This document shows, one piece after another, positions 51,360 through 63,543 of a stretch of 64,000 nucleotides of DNA (its first letter is position 1; each line of letters opens with the position of its first letter). The DNA comes from Stercorarius parasiticus. Lineage: Eukaryota > Chordata > Aves > Charadriiformes > Stercorariidae. A model generated the notes under the pieces. That model was not told where the DNA came from and did not search any database. It worked only from the letters and a program-made list of their open reading frames with translations. The stretch spans positions 248,001-312,000 of the forward strand of contig VWZL01003478.1 of NCBI GenBank assembly GCA_013396915.1, given 5' to 3'. Made by a program: the position numbers and the translations under genes.

Positions 51360-52779
51360 CCTCTTTCCATTCCTGGAGCTCTTGTAGTGGAAAAGTCAAT
51401 GCACATGAGACCCAGATGTAGGTTTTATGAGAAGTTTTAAGAGGGAGGGGGAGACCCGAGTGAGCAGAAATTTTCCTCCGTACCCAGCTTCCCAGCCCCA
51501 GCAGAAAGCATGGGTGGTGTTCTGCGAGTGCCGAGACCGGCCTGGCCATGCACGAGCAGCCTCTGTTAAACCTTCGCAAGGTCAGGGTGGGTATCTCTGC
51601 CTCAGAGCCCTGAAACCAACATGTTGGAGAGCCTCTGAATGCCTGAAGATAGCATGGGCACCGCTCGCCCACGCCTGATGCCATGTCAGCAGTGCCCAAG
51701 CCGGGCAGAGGGGCCAGGCTGCAGTGGGGAGTGGGCTGCGAGGAGGGAATGGGGCTGGCGGGGGGGTCGGGAGGTGGCAGGGGCTGCTGCAGGATCCAGG
51801 CAGGCTTGGATCCATATTTATGACAGTTATTTGTTATTTATTGCTTTCTGGAATAAAGCTTGATACGGCAATGCCAGGGAACTGGTTGTCTGACAGGTGA
51901 TTGATTTTGTGGCCGTGGTGGTACAGACTGCTCCGACACGAGGCATCGGCAAGAGCACGATGCGAAGGGAGAAGGGATTTTCCCCCCCGAGTTCCTCAGC
52001 GGGTTGTTGAAACTCTCTCTCCAAAGCAGTTGCGTGAGCATCCTCTGTTTCGTTTTTCCCTCCCTCCTCCTTGCAGCAAAGGAAATGAGCTGCAAGTGTT
52101 TAGCTTGGCACCGTAACTTTGGTAATTGTATCCAGGGCATAGAGTAGCATGGGCTGGTGCTTAATCATTCACTCATTAGCTCAGTGTCGTTTGAGCTTGG
52201 AAGACAAATAGAGGGTAAGAAATGGTGTCAGTCCGTCTGAGAGGAGCGGGTATAAGATGGTTCGGGAAGGACGACATACTTTCTGTGCTTCTTGGTGCAC
52301 TAGCTCATTGCCTTTCCAGCACAGCTGTTGCTGCTGCTCCTGCTGCCACTTTTGGGAGAAAACGTCTGTATTTGAAGTGCCCATCTGCTTGCAGCTGTTG
52401 TCATCTTTTAATTGGCGTGATCCTATTGGATGAGAGTAGCACAACTGTGAGCGTCTCCTGCACCATCACCCGGCTGCCAGCACCTCCTGTGTCACGCACT
52501 CCCTTTGTGTGTACGCTTTCTGCATTAATACCTTCCTTATGTACTCAGGGAGTCCCCCGAGGGCTGTCTTCACTTATGCGGCCATGCAAAGAGGATTTCT
52601 CCCTTCTCCAGCTATGATTGCTTACCAGTCAGGGCATTTCCAAAAGGGACGGGGACACATGAACACTGTTGTAGACACCGCTGGTAAGACCGTACCCATG
52701 CTCCAAAAATATGACTTGACACCACAGTGGACTGCGGGGAGGTCTGCACAGACAGCAAGGAGACGAAAGCTTGATGCGC
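51360..52779. other. Non-coding intronic-type sequence, partly GC-rich
   Basis: 51430-51800 is GC-richer, with G runs at about 51748-51778. Frames up to 131 codons (52222-52617) have no recognised family. No clear repeat or RNA gene. Confidence 0.5.
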
Positions 52780-53085
52780 AATTTGAGATTAAAGGAGCTT
52801 TGCTTGTTTAGTCTAGAAAAACGCAGACTGGGGTATATCAGAAGTTTATATACGCATCAGGGAAGGAAACACCAAGAAGGGCTGTAGGTTACTAAACCAA
52901 ATGGTCAGTACTGGAGAAAGAACAGACAGGGATGAACTAGCCATTAGTAGATGCAGACTAGAAACTAGAAGTCAGCCTGTAAGGATCAGACTGACACTTC
53001 CATGGCAACAGTGGGGGGAAAATTTTCATAGCTGTTTTTAGGACAGAGCTCAAGTAAGTTCATGAAGAGGATGAGCTGACTTGCT
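52780..53085 (+). repeat. CR1/L2-clade LINE 3' fragment
   Basis: A diverged copy of the C-terminal and 3' part of a non-LTR retrotransposon. Ordered landmarks are 'tttgcttgtttagtctagaa' (52799-52818), 'tatatcagaagtttatatac' (52834-52853), 'gatgcagactagaaactaga' (52950-52969), and 'ggacagagctcaagtaagtt' plus 'catgaagaggatgag' (53041-53075). They match the 'tttagcctagagaaaagaag...gatagaagtttataaa...aggctagaaattagaag...gagctcgataagttcatg' text of CR1-like elements, from memory. It has stops and no open frame. Confidence 0.72.
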
Positions 53086-53961
53086 TTCCTGCCGTAACAG
53101 GTGATGGGACAGGATGACACAGGAAATCTTGTTTCCTTCTTTTATCAGTCTATTCACAACATGCTTTTATTTGAGTTCCTGCAGCAGTTTTGCAGTGGAG
53201 CCTGAGATACTGGAAATGCAAAAAACACATTTGTGGGTTTGAACTGTACACCAACACGACTACAAACTATGAGCTGAACAAGTTTCACGGGATCAGGAGG
53301 GGGATGCCTGGCGGTGGCCTGGTAGCTGACCACCCAAGGTAAATGCAGTGCTTAGGAAACTGCAGTGCCGATTCATGCTGGGTGGCGTTTGGGTTTGTTC
53401 AGTTGGAAGCTGAATCCAGCCAGACATAGGCCACTTTTTTTTTTTTCCTTTTCACTGAGACTACGTTTCAGCCCTATCACCAGACAGACAACCAAACCCA
53501 GCATGCCCAGGGAGGAGGTGAGCAGGATTGCAGCAGCTCCTTTAGGACTGGCTTGCACCACCATGTGACCGCGGCTGCCTGTTCTCCCTGCGTCAGTATC
53601 AAACCACAATGCCAGCACCATTGTCAGTGCTGCAGGGCTAATGAAAAGGCTGTTTTTCCATGGTGATGCTACCCATGGTCCCGACTGGGGTTATGTAAGA
53701 GCTTGTGATATTTTCTGCCAAACCACAAGAGGTGGCACTTTCGTGATCAGTGCGTAATCTCTTGTGCAGGCAGCCCAGGGACAAATTTGGCATATTACTT
53801 AGGGAGGGACACCTTAGAAATGCTGACAAGGAGAATCATTAGAATGATTCAGTATCCTCCAGTACAGCCAATTTACATCCATCTCACACTACCTTCTGAT
53901 GCGGATGTGTTCGTCTTATTCTTTTCATACTGGGCGTCTCAAAGGTACTGAATTAGGAAGC
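53086..53961. other. Non-coding intronic-type sequence
   Basis: A T run lies at about 53434-53446. Frames are under 85 codons. Nothing recognised. Confidence 0.55.
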
Positions 53962-53978
53962 TATATATATATATATAT
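53962..53978. repeat. (TA)n microsatellite
   Basis: Seventeen bases of perfect TA alternation. It is short and without further significance. Confidence 0.9.
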
Positions 53979-55004
53979 CTATAAAATCCTGGTTACAGTG
54001 AAGAATTTAAGGGAGTTTCCTCTTCTACTAATTGTTTCAGGATTTTTGTCATCTTTCCCACTTGTAAAAGTGTTTGGCTTTTGGTGTTTCAGAGGTTAAA
54101 AGGTGGGCAAGCAGCAGTTGGGTCTGGTTTAAAAAGACTATGAGTGAGAATTCAGGATTTCCTGCCTAGGGAGAGCCATGTGAATACCAGTGAATGAGTC
54201 CAGTGCAAAGCTCATTGCACTGTATACTTAGATACCCATTTAATTCCGTGTGTTTTGAGACATGCCTTAAAAGCACAGGTTGCTGAGATACCGGAGCGGT
54301 GTCTTGCAAAATGTCTTCTTCCTGCATTTTTGGTGGCAGGATTTGCTTGACGACGTGCTGGTGAGGTCTTGCAGATCTCCACCAAGCCACGTCATTTTCT
54401 GTATGATATGAAAATGATTTGTGCCTCTGTCACCACTAGTAGTGTGCGATGCACAGAGTGATGTATTCAAGGGAAGTTTTGCATCCAGTGCCTGATAAGA
54501 TCTTAGTTTTCATGATCTCATGTATTCCTTTTGAGAAATGTCGTCAAAAGAGCCACGCTCATGTATAGCTGTGGTGCAGACCATTTGGGCAGACTTCCTT
54601 TTTCTGACACCCTTTCTTACTGCTTTTCCTTTCAAACAGAAGGTAGAAAACTGTGCTCCTCAACTTTCTGCTGTTTATGTGAATTCATCTTTCCAGACGA
54701 TGTTAGTCCAGCCCATAGTCACCTAGTTAGCCTTTTTTAAATTTTTTTAACCTTTCTTTTTCAGAATAAAGGCTTTTTCCCCTGATAGGAAAAGTATTGA
54801 GTATTTAAGTAAAAGTATGTAAGTATTGAGAAAATTATTTGGTACTGAGCAACTTCTTGCCTACGCTTTTCTTGAAATACTCCTCATAGTATTATTCTTG
54901 GAGCACCAAGTATCAGCTGATGTTGCAATCAAACCATGCTGTGTTTTCCCAGAGATAGCACTTATTTGTTAGGAGGATGGACATTTAATAATAGTAGCAG
55001 TGTT
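53979..55004. other. Non-coding intronic-type sequence
   Basis: No convincing exon. A strong acceptor-like polypyrimidine/CAG (about 54738-54763) is followed at once by AATAAA, with no conserved frame after it, so no exon is called. Confidence 0.5.
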
Positions 55005-55125
55005 GTATCCACAGAGGTTTATCAGGCAATAAGGTTTTGTAGAAAGAAGCAATATCTTTTATTAGACTGACCAAGAGAAGCAAGAAAGAATGTTTGGGGC
55101 TCAGCACACAATCATCGGCTCACAT
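55005..55125. repeat. Ancient amniote interspersed repeat
   Basis: 'gaagcaatatcttttattag' followed by 'actgaccaagagaagcaag' and 'tgtttggggctcagcacaca' closely follows a repeat found very often in turtles and birds ('gaggtaatatcttttattggaccaac...gagagagacaagctttcgagc'). The class (DNA element or LINE-derived) is not certain. Confidence 0.5.
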
Positions 55126-56384
55126 GCATGATAACTTGACTTTCTTCCATGAAGCCACAGGATGCTTTCCAGGTTTGCACGCTCCAGGCTTGCCATTCAG
55201 CCTCAGATAAAACTTTGCTGTTTTTTCCAAGCTTTTTCATTTGTGTATGGAAATACGCTTAGCCTTTGGGATATGTGATTGGAAAAGACAGGCTCCTCAT
55301 ATTGATGATATTGCATATTTTTGGTGTACTGTCTGGGATCATGCAGAGATTGTCTGGTGACAGAGATAACTTTGAATCTGATCTTTTGTGCCACATATAA
55401 AATAAGGGTATAATGAAACAATGTGCAACAGAAGAGAAGAGCTGAGATGAACAAAGTGATAAATTTAAAGCCGCTTGAAAATTTCTAGCTTACTCATTTT
55501 CCAACCAGGACGTAGGAATGGAAAAACAGGTCTTTGTTTCTGTAGAAGAACTCTTGCCATAGGGAGGGAGGAGCAGTACGGTAGAACCATAATAGTAGTA
55601 GGAAAAAAAAATAATAAAAAAGCAACATATATTAGAAATACCTGTCACTCTTCCCTGAAGAGCTCACCAGGCTGAATTCTTGGTCTTTCTTATTTAGTCC
55701 TGCAGTTCTTGTTATTGTAATATTGTGCTCATGAAATTCAGAAATTACAGATTGAGTCTACGCAGCATTAGACTCCTAAGTACTTTTGCCCAAATTTCAG
55801 ATCATCAAATCATGTATTTTGCTGTCGCCAAACTTTGCAATTACTTAAAGTCTTTGAGTGCTCATTTCCAGGACTGGGAGAGCCTCTGCCTCCTATATAG
55901 CAGCGTCCTGTGCCAGCCAGGCTACGTTCTGTACAACAGGTATGAATGCAGTTTTCTACCTTTTATAAGGGAAAAACAGAGCACAGCGGTGCATGCTTTC
56001 TCACACCAGTTTTGTGTTTGTACATTGCACACAGCGGGGACAAAACCAAAGGCCTCTCAGGAAATTTCAAATGTCTGGCTGTCAAATGTCAGAACTGGTA
56101 AGCAGAGGAGGGGAGCTGAGGTCTTCCTCACACCTCTCTGCAACGCACTGTGCTGCATGAGACATGGCATTTCTGTGGAGCACTGGGAGACCAGGAAAAC
56201 TGCAGCGAACCATTTTAACAGGGAGTAAAATGAAAAATGAAAATTTAAAATCTTGCATGTCTCTTCCTCTTGGGTTCTTTGAATACCAAAATTTAAGAAG
56301 ATACAATATGGGTACTTCTCTCACCTGATTTTATGTGAAAGGTTGTTTTTCCTGCATTCTTCAAAGAAGGAAATAGATTAGCAA
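55126..56384. other. Non-coding intronic-type sequence
   Basis: A 167-codon + frame at 55725-56228 shows no recognised domain. No repeat or RNA gene. Confidence 0.5.
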
Positions 56385-56560
56385 ATGTCCTCATAAGCAT
56401 ACTTTTTGCACACAACTCACAAAATATGTTATGAACGCCTTTCTGATAAAAGGCACAGCGAGATTAAGTGATTTTTCCCGAGACGTCAGAGCCTGGGATT
56501 GGACTTGATCTCATAAATTCCAGTCTAATATTTTAGCCATGCATTTTTCACAGCAGGAGG
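56385..56560 (+). repeat. MIR-type SINE
   Basis: The phrases GGCACAGCGAGATTAAGTGA (56451-56470), 'agagcctgggattggacttg' (56488-56507) and 'cagtctaatattttagcca' (56521-56539) match the MIR order 'ggcacagagaggttaagtgact...gagccaggaatagaac...cagtccagtgttttaacca'. The copy is diverged and old. Confidence 0.68.
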
Positions 56561-59164
56561 TTTAATCGCTTTGATGATCATCATCTTTACTCATGGACAA
56601 CTGGAAGACAAACAACTTTTATGGCTTCATCAGCTTGAATAGGTTCTTAACCTTATCCAAAAGCTTTGCATTTATTGGGAAATAAAAGGAGGTGTAGAAA
56701 GGCAGCACTGGTAAATCCTGTGCTGCCAGAGACTCAGAGGAAGTCGAATGACCCTTGCTTGAGAAACACAAACCACAAAATGTGGGTGTGATATTTATTG
56801 GTATGTGCTTTGCATTCTTCTGCGAGGACCAATCGCATTTTGCATCGCTACTGTAAATCCTGACAACCTTTTCCAAGAAGATTTCAATAGTAACTCTTCT
56901 GAAAACGACCCACTGGAGAGAAACACTGTGAGGGTTAGGATTTTGACTTCTGAGTGAGTCCTGGAAAGCTTTCCCCTGGCGCTAATGATTTCTGGTAAGA
57001 GGGAAGGAGCATGGGCTTTCAGATGCAGTGGGCATTCATTGCATGTACCGTCAGCGTCAACAGACCCCTGCTTGGGCGGTACAGTCATATCTCTTCGTGG
57101 CTTCCCTTTAGTGTATCTGTTTGTTTGCTGTTTCCCCCTGAAGACAAGTCAACAATTGCATTAACTTTCTGATTTTGGTATGGTAATGTTTGTATTAATT
57201 TCCTGACATCTGCGACTCTGTGAACTCTCTTTTAAAATCAGCTATGGAAGGAAGCTGTTTCAGTAGTCCTGTTTTTTTAATTAAAAAGAGAGGGGGGGAA
57301 GCCTGAAATGAAAGGGGAAAAGAAGGCTAACTTTTGCAGAAAATAAGCAGGTTATGTTTATATGGGCGCAAGGTCACAAAAGTTCAGATTGTGTCTTTTT
57401 ACCTGTTCACCTGTATAATATTTCTTAATGCAAAAGACGTAAAAGCGGCTTTGATGTCTTGTTCACAGTTAATTATCTATCCTAAATATGGGTGATCTAT
57501 CACGGTATTTTCGGCTAGCAGTTTCTGAGCTATCCAAGAGCACTCAGTTCATCCGCAGTGGGACTTGCAGAACTGGATTATGACTATTTTCAGTTCGTTG
57601 AGCTGATGGGGGAGCAGCCTCAGTTCTCTGCTAGAAGTAGCTGCAGAGACGAGTCTTGCACAGTTCTTCCTGCATCCCTGTAAATTATTTGTGTGGGATT
57701 GCAGCAACACAAGTACCTGGAGGTAAAGTATTGAGGATCACTGAGTCAGGTTTGAGTCAATATCAATCTAAAATTACTGCTTCTTCCTCTACTGAAGTTA
57801 AAAAAAAAAAAAGAAAAAGCCAAGATGAGTTAGTTACCTGCATGGCTGGATTTGCATGGTGTGCATACGGCATCCCACCGTTTTCTGAGCAGCAGTAGGG
57901 TACAGAAGTACCATTTCAGTTCATCACTGAAATAACGTAAATATAGAGAACAATAGAGCTTTACTCTTTTACCAGTTTAATCTCTTGGAGGCTAGGCTTT
58001 GGTCTCTGACTGAAAAACTGACAATCCATTACGGAAAACTCCACCACAAGCAAGGCTGCAGCGTATCGTATTTCCAGTGCTGCAAAGAGCTCACTTCTGT
58101 ATATTTTGGAGAAAACATTTCAGTCTCATCTAGGGTGGTAACTTCATTTACTATAGTGGTTTTATCGTGAGAGTGTTTATAGCAGCTTCTTTGTGAATTT
58201 ATTCAGCAAAATTGTGCCGATTGCCAAGTAGAGGTCAGGATGTCGGAGACAGGGAAGGGGAAACCCTCCTGACAGGAGGAAAAGGGATTTCCTTTGAGCC
58301 AGGCTACAAGATAATAGCCAAAGCAAAAAATGCAAAGCTACAGACAGGCTCTGATAGCTGCTTCGGGACTTGTGAAGCAGAGTCGAATGCCAGCTGTGGA
58401 AATACAAACTCAAGATTTGCAGGGGAGGGAGCACCCCTGCCGCGACGTGCTGTCCACCTGCTGTCCACCGTCGTTCTCTCTGAGAGGAGGAGTGGGAGGT
58501 TCAAAGGTTATCACCCTATTTATGCTAATTGAGTTTGAGCTAAGCTCTTCCCAAGGAAAAAAGCCTCTTATTGAATTAGTTATTCAGTTCCTCAGGGTGC
58601 AAGTGGAATGGCTGTAACGCTGTCTTAGAGTCTGCTTGGGAGGCCCTTGAAGAGTTCAGCTAAAGGATTTCTCTCAATTTAAGTGTCCCTCAGATGAAAA
58701 GCAACCAGGAGACTTGAGAGACTTGCGTGCCTTTTGCTATTCAGTCTGTCTACAGAAGGGGCCAAACATGTTCAGGTACACAGCACCCTGGCAGGTCCTC
58801 TGCTTGTCCATGGAGCAGGGACTGAGGGTAAGAACAATTTATTTTCATAATATTGTTTAAAAAGCATAGTTTGTAATCTTAAGAAGGTGCTGTAAAGGGG
58901 AGGCAGCATCAGAGCTGCCTACACAGGAAATGAAGGATCTGTGGGGATGTGTAGTGTTTATTCCTTCATTGTGTATTTCCATATTGCTGTTACTTGAGGG
59001 AACGAGTCTGAAGGAGTTCTGTGAAAACATGTTGTGTTTGTTTATGTGTCTCTGCATTTATATTCATACAGCAAACATATTTCACTCTGTGCCTCTGCAT
59101 GTAGGAAAATACTGTTAATTTTCATTTTCATAGCCTCTTCTGTCCCTAGGCTTTTGAAAGGTTT
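56561..59164. other. Non-coding intronic-type sequence
   Basis: Frames up to 106 codons without family resemblance. An A run lies at about 57799-57810. No repeat or RNA gene recognised. Confidence 0.55.
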
Positions 59165-59345
59165 ATAGGCATGAATTAATTAAGTAAACCTCATAGCAGT
59201 CTTAGGAGATGCATGTTAAGGCAGGGTTGCAGACTGGATAAGTTCAGTATTTTATTGAAGGTCAGCAAGTCAGCAGCAGATCAGAGGATGAAATCCAGAT
59301 CTTCCAATTCTGAGTCCCTTTAGTTGCTTAATACCTGTTAGTTGT
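59165..59345 (+). repeat. MIR-type SINE
   Basis: 'taaacctcatagcagtctta' (59184-59203), then 'gaaggtcagcaagtcagcag' (59258-59277) and 'atgaaatccagatcttccaa' (59288-59307) follow the MIR order 'cctcacaacaaccctatgagg...caaggtcacacagcaagtcagtggcagag...aacccagatctcctgac'. It is an old, diverged copy. Confidence 0.68.
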
Positions 59346-62300
59346 CTTCTAAATTGGATTTTCTTCAAGACCGTTAGCCTTGAGGGCTCATGAAGGTACA
59401 ACAATTAACTGTAGCAGTAGAACAACTACGGGCAAGATTGACATCTGAAAAGTGTAAATTCAAATCAACTTCTCCTGTCATTATTAGTACATTTATTCTT
59501 GCAGTACGTTCCTGTATTCTTTTCCATGAAAGCAGTCTACTAGTCTCTGATGGCATTTAATATGAAAGAGTTAGTTTGCAATTCAAAAATACCTATTATG
59601 CTTCCCTAACTCTCCTGATTTTATCACAACTCTTGAAATATTTGGTATGGTTTTTCTTTCCAAAAACGCCGAATGCCAGAAATACCTTTAATTTTTGAAA
59701 ACAGGTTTCCAGTCTCAAAATTTGCAAAGAAATACTGAAAAAATACGGCTTCTAAATAGTACCCCCTGATTTGCCTCTCTGGTTTCCCTCTGCACCCGAA
59801 AGAGGGAAATCAAAATTAAAATGCTATTTGTATCATCTTGTTTTTACAGCTTGCAAAACTTGCGTCTCGCTGGCTTTTATGATTTTTGAAGATTGATGTT
59901 TTTTATCAGTCTCTCTAGAAAGGACATCCTTGGAAACAGAATGATCGAGGTCTACGTACACAGCTGTTTTTCTGTACAAGGACAGCTTGCATTTGTTGTT
60001 GCTAAGTACATTTTGACTATTCCCTTTCTAATCCTTTTATCTTAAGGGATCCAAACTGTACAGATTGTATAGATCACTTATCAGTCATTATGTAATCTTC
60101 TTTGGGATGGAGGTGGGATTTCGTGCTGTCACAAGGGTGGCACCAGGACTTCCAAAGTGCTGGTATTTGTGCAAAGTCCAGCCCCTGGAATGATCTTTCT
60201 GGGGTGGTTATGGGATCTCGCTCAGCAGAGGTTTCAGTTTTTTGACTGTGCCTTACTATATTAGAAAAGCTTCATTCTGGATAAAAATAAATCTGCAATA
60301 TATGTGGTACTGACTTTCACAATTAGCCAGTCTCTAAACACTGTGTTTTTGCAGAAGCTTGTCCCGTCTTTTTTCCCCTGGTATGTTAATCAAGCTTTAC
60401 TGAAAAAAAAAAAAATTCAGAAAGTTCTTTTTTGTCCTGGTTCTATTTTAACATAGACAGCTCTGCAGTCATAAATTACAGCATATCTGAGACACCCTGT
60501 ATATTACCAGAAGGTGTACATGAAAAGAAAATTTGGCCGTGTGTCCAGTGGATCCCTGAAGGCATGGCATTCTTCATTGAATTGTATGCAGTGCAGAGCT
60601 GTTGAAGTACTGGAGCAATGATAATAAATTTTGGATGTTTGGATCCAAATGCAATAAGGTGTCAGAAAGCAGAATGCCAGCCTTGGCTGCAGTTCAGTCT
60701 CTGGGCTTCAATTCAGGATATTACCTGAGCCAAAAATTAAATAGCGTGCCTGGGGAACACTCATATCAAATGAAATCAAGTGCCCACTTTCCATGAAAAA
60801 GGTTAAAAGATTCAATACCTTTACTGTCCTTGCAGTGTAATGTTGTGGTTGTGATACCAGCTCAAACAGCAATGTGTGTACTTCTGTTCTAATGGAAATC
60901 CGTCAGGCAGGTAGCCCCTTCAGTGAAGTAAGTGGTGCCTACAGCTTTCGTTCCTTCATTGTATACTCAGCAACAGGCAGAGGTGGTTTCCCCCTAATAA
61001 GTGATACTGCACCCCCATACGAATGAGGTCATGCCTGCTGTGGCTGTGCCAGGCTATGAAGTCACGGCCTGCTGCCCACATACCATGCGTTCATTACACT
61101 TGTGCACGGACAACTGTCTAGGATCAAGCTAGGAAGTGTTACCTACGTCTGTGCTCGGAAGGTGCGAATTCCACGGGATTTTCTCTGGGTAGTGCTAGGA
61201 CACTTTGAAACCTCAAGTATGGCAGCGACGTGGAAGCTGTCTGTAGCCCTCAGTTTACAATTCTGCCTTGTACGTGCTGAAAACAAGCAATACAGTTTAA
61301 TATCAATATTTGTTTCTGTAAGTTATTTGCACTTCTCTATTGCAATGAGCTAATTTACTCAAGACAGTGATAAATTTCACATTACCTTTTTGCCTATGCA
61401 GGCATGGTTGTACATTAATATTTATTAAATCATATTAATTAGACAGCTGATGAGAGTACACCGTTGACCTTTCTGGAGGAAGGCTGCAGTATTTCATCTC
61501 TACTCTTGGGTAAGCTTGTGGTTCCAGCCAAAATCGCCAGTTAGCATTTAATACTTGGAAGACTATCCAGCTCACCTGTGACTTGCGTGAAAGCTGTGGT
61601 CGACGTTCCGGCGTACAGCCTGCTCCTGCTGAAGCCAAGAGCAAAACGCTCCTTGGTTTTTGCTGGTGCAGGGCTGGGTGTATGAAGATAATGTGACAGT
61701 CATTTAAAGGTACTATTTATAGCAATACCAGAAGTTTTGCCGAAACATTATTGCTAGGGGCTTTGGAGTTAGTACAGATGCGATTAATGAAAAGGCAGGG
61801 CCACCTCTTGTCTCTTGGTAGATAGCAAAACTGTTCTAAGACTAATTAGGGGCACATTCAGGCAGTGCAGCATTACTAGCAATTTGATTTAATGAATGCT
61901 GCTCATTTAAGAAGCTGTAATTTGTGCTCAGCCCTTAGGAAGTAAGGAGGAACTGCAGGAACATAAATTCCCTAAAGCAGAGGCACAGCCTTTCCAGGTG
62001 TGTGACTAAAGGACATCATACACCTTACCAGAAACAAGTAAAGACTGCAAATCATTACAGTTCTGCAGTTGCTCTGTCACGTTTGGCATTCTGAATTTCA
62101 CTGAACTGTTGAGTGCTGTGTGTTTGCACTAAATCATTTTGAATTTAAGATCAGATAAGACTGAAAAGGTCTTACTGGTAAAGGTAGATGTGATCCCTGT
62201 ATTTTGTTGGGGTGCATTTTGCTTGGCTGGGTGGTGTTTTTCCTTTATACATACAGCTGTTTGTTCTAGCATTTCTAGATTTTAGTACATTATTAGGTGA

Positions 62301-63475
62301 TATGGTAAAGGCAAGATTTGGAAGAAATACTCGAATTACGATTACATCCAAGTAACCTGTACCTAGATGATGGTTGCCAGGCTCTAACTACCACATATTA
62401 ACTCCTGCACTGGAAGGAAGTAAGTTTTCATACCTAACCAAAGCTGTTCTCATTATGTCTTCAGTGATTCAGATGAATTAACTCATGGCTTGTTCTCTTC
62501 AGAGTACACAGCTGATACAATTTCCTGGCATTTTTCAGGAAGGAGGCTCTTGAGAGTGACATTTAACATAACTCTCCAGCCCTTGTAAGAACCCGTGTTC
62601 CCAGGCAAATAAATATCACCGCACAGTGAAAAATAATCATCTTGTCTTGCAACTGAGGTGGTGTTTTCAGACCAGTAATTTGTCTTGGTAACAGGTGAAC
62701 ACAAAAACATCCGAGGATGAGCGGACTAATGCTTGATGTTATGTGGTATCAGAAGATGCCAGGTTTTCTGGTTCTGTTCGGAGTGTTGGAAGAGTTCGCG
62801 TTTCTCTGAAACTGTCAGTTCATGCAATTGCAGGAGCATAGAAGAATTTCAGCTTGCTTTAAAAATAATTAAATAAAAGTTTCTAGCTTTTTCTGGTTGC
62901 AGATAAAAGCTTGGAAAAAAAGTCAAACTGACCTCTGAGGGCTTAAAAAGCATGATGAAAATGAAAAGGACTATATAGCTAGAATTTTGTGCTTTTAAAT
63001 GGCATTTCTTGGCTTTCTGGGACTTTAGTAATAACTCCTGAGCAAATGGAATTAGTTTTATTGCTGTATGATTACGGAGGTTTAGTACCATCAAGTGCCA
63101 GCAATACCTGTTTGTGCACATTATTATAGTAACATGGGTCATTTTATCTCTGCTGTTAGTAATCACTGTGCTACAAACTGCACTTAGCTTCTTGTTTCTC
63201 TTGCTACATGATGCCCATAATTCTGCCTTTCAAAAGCGCTCCCAGTACTTTTCAACTTCCATTTTCCCTCTTCATGTTTTAACATTGACCCCATGCGTAG
63301 AGAAGCACTCATCGCCCTTTGTTTTTTCATGTGACCAATGAGCAGAAAAATTACATTTTTAATAGATTGAAGAGGAGGGTTGTGGGAATGGGGTTTGAAT
63401 AGTTGTCTTTCAAGGATGTGGGGGTGATGCTTCCAGGCTATATGTTCAGCAGAAGACATTTTCAGTTTTCTCTTG
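59346..63475. other. Non-coding intronic-type sequence with one possible enhancer
   Basis: No exon recognised. 61745-61950 contains CTAATTAG, TTTGATTTAATGAATG-type text and no repeat character, suggesting a conserved homeodomain-rich element, but conservation cannot be judged here. An A run lies at about 60402-60414. Confidence 0.5.
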
Positions 63476-63543
63476 AATTATTTGTTAATATTATTTGCTA
63501 TTTATTATTATTTGTTAATTTATTATTAATTGTTATTTGTTAA
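63476..63543. repeat. A/T-rich low-complexity repeat (TTATT/TTTGTTAA)
   Basis: An irregular array of TTATTATT and ATTTGTTAAT units with almost no C, typical of a degenerate microsatellite. Confidence 0.85.

Noticed and set aside
54738..54775. Strong splice-acceptor-like tract followed by AATAAA, considered as a terminal exon
   Set aside because: No conserved open frame or downstream GT-rich element is evident; polypyrimidine-CAG sites are common in introns.
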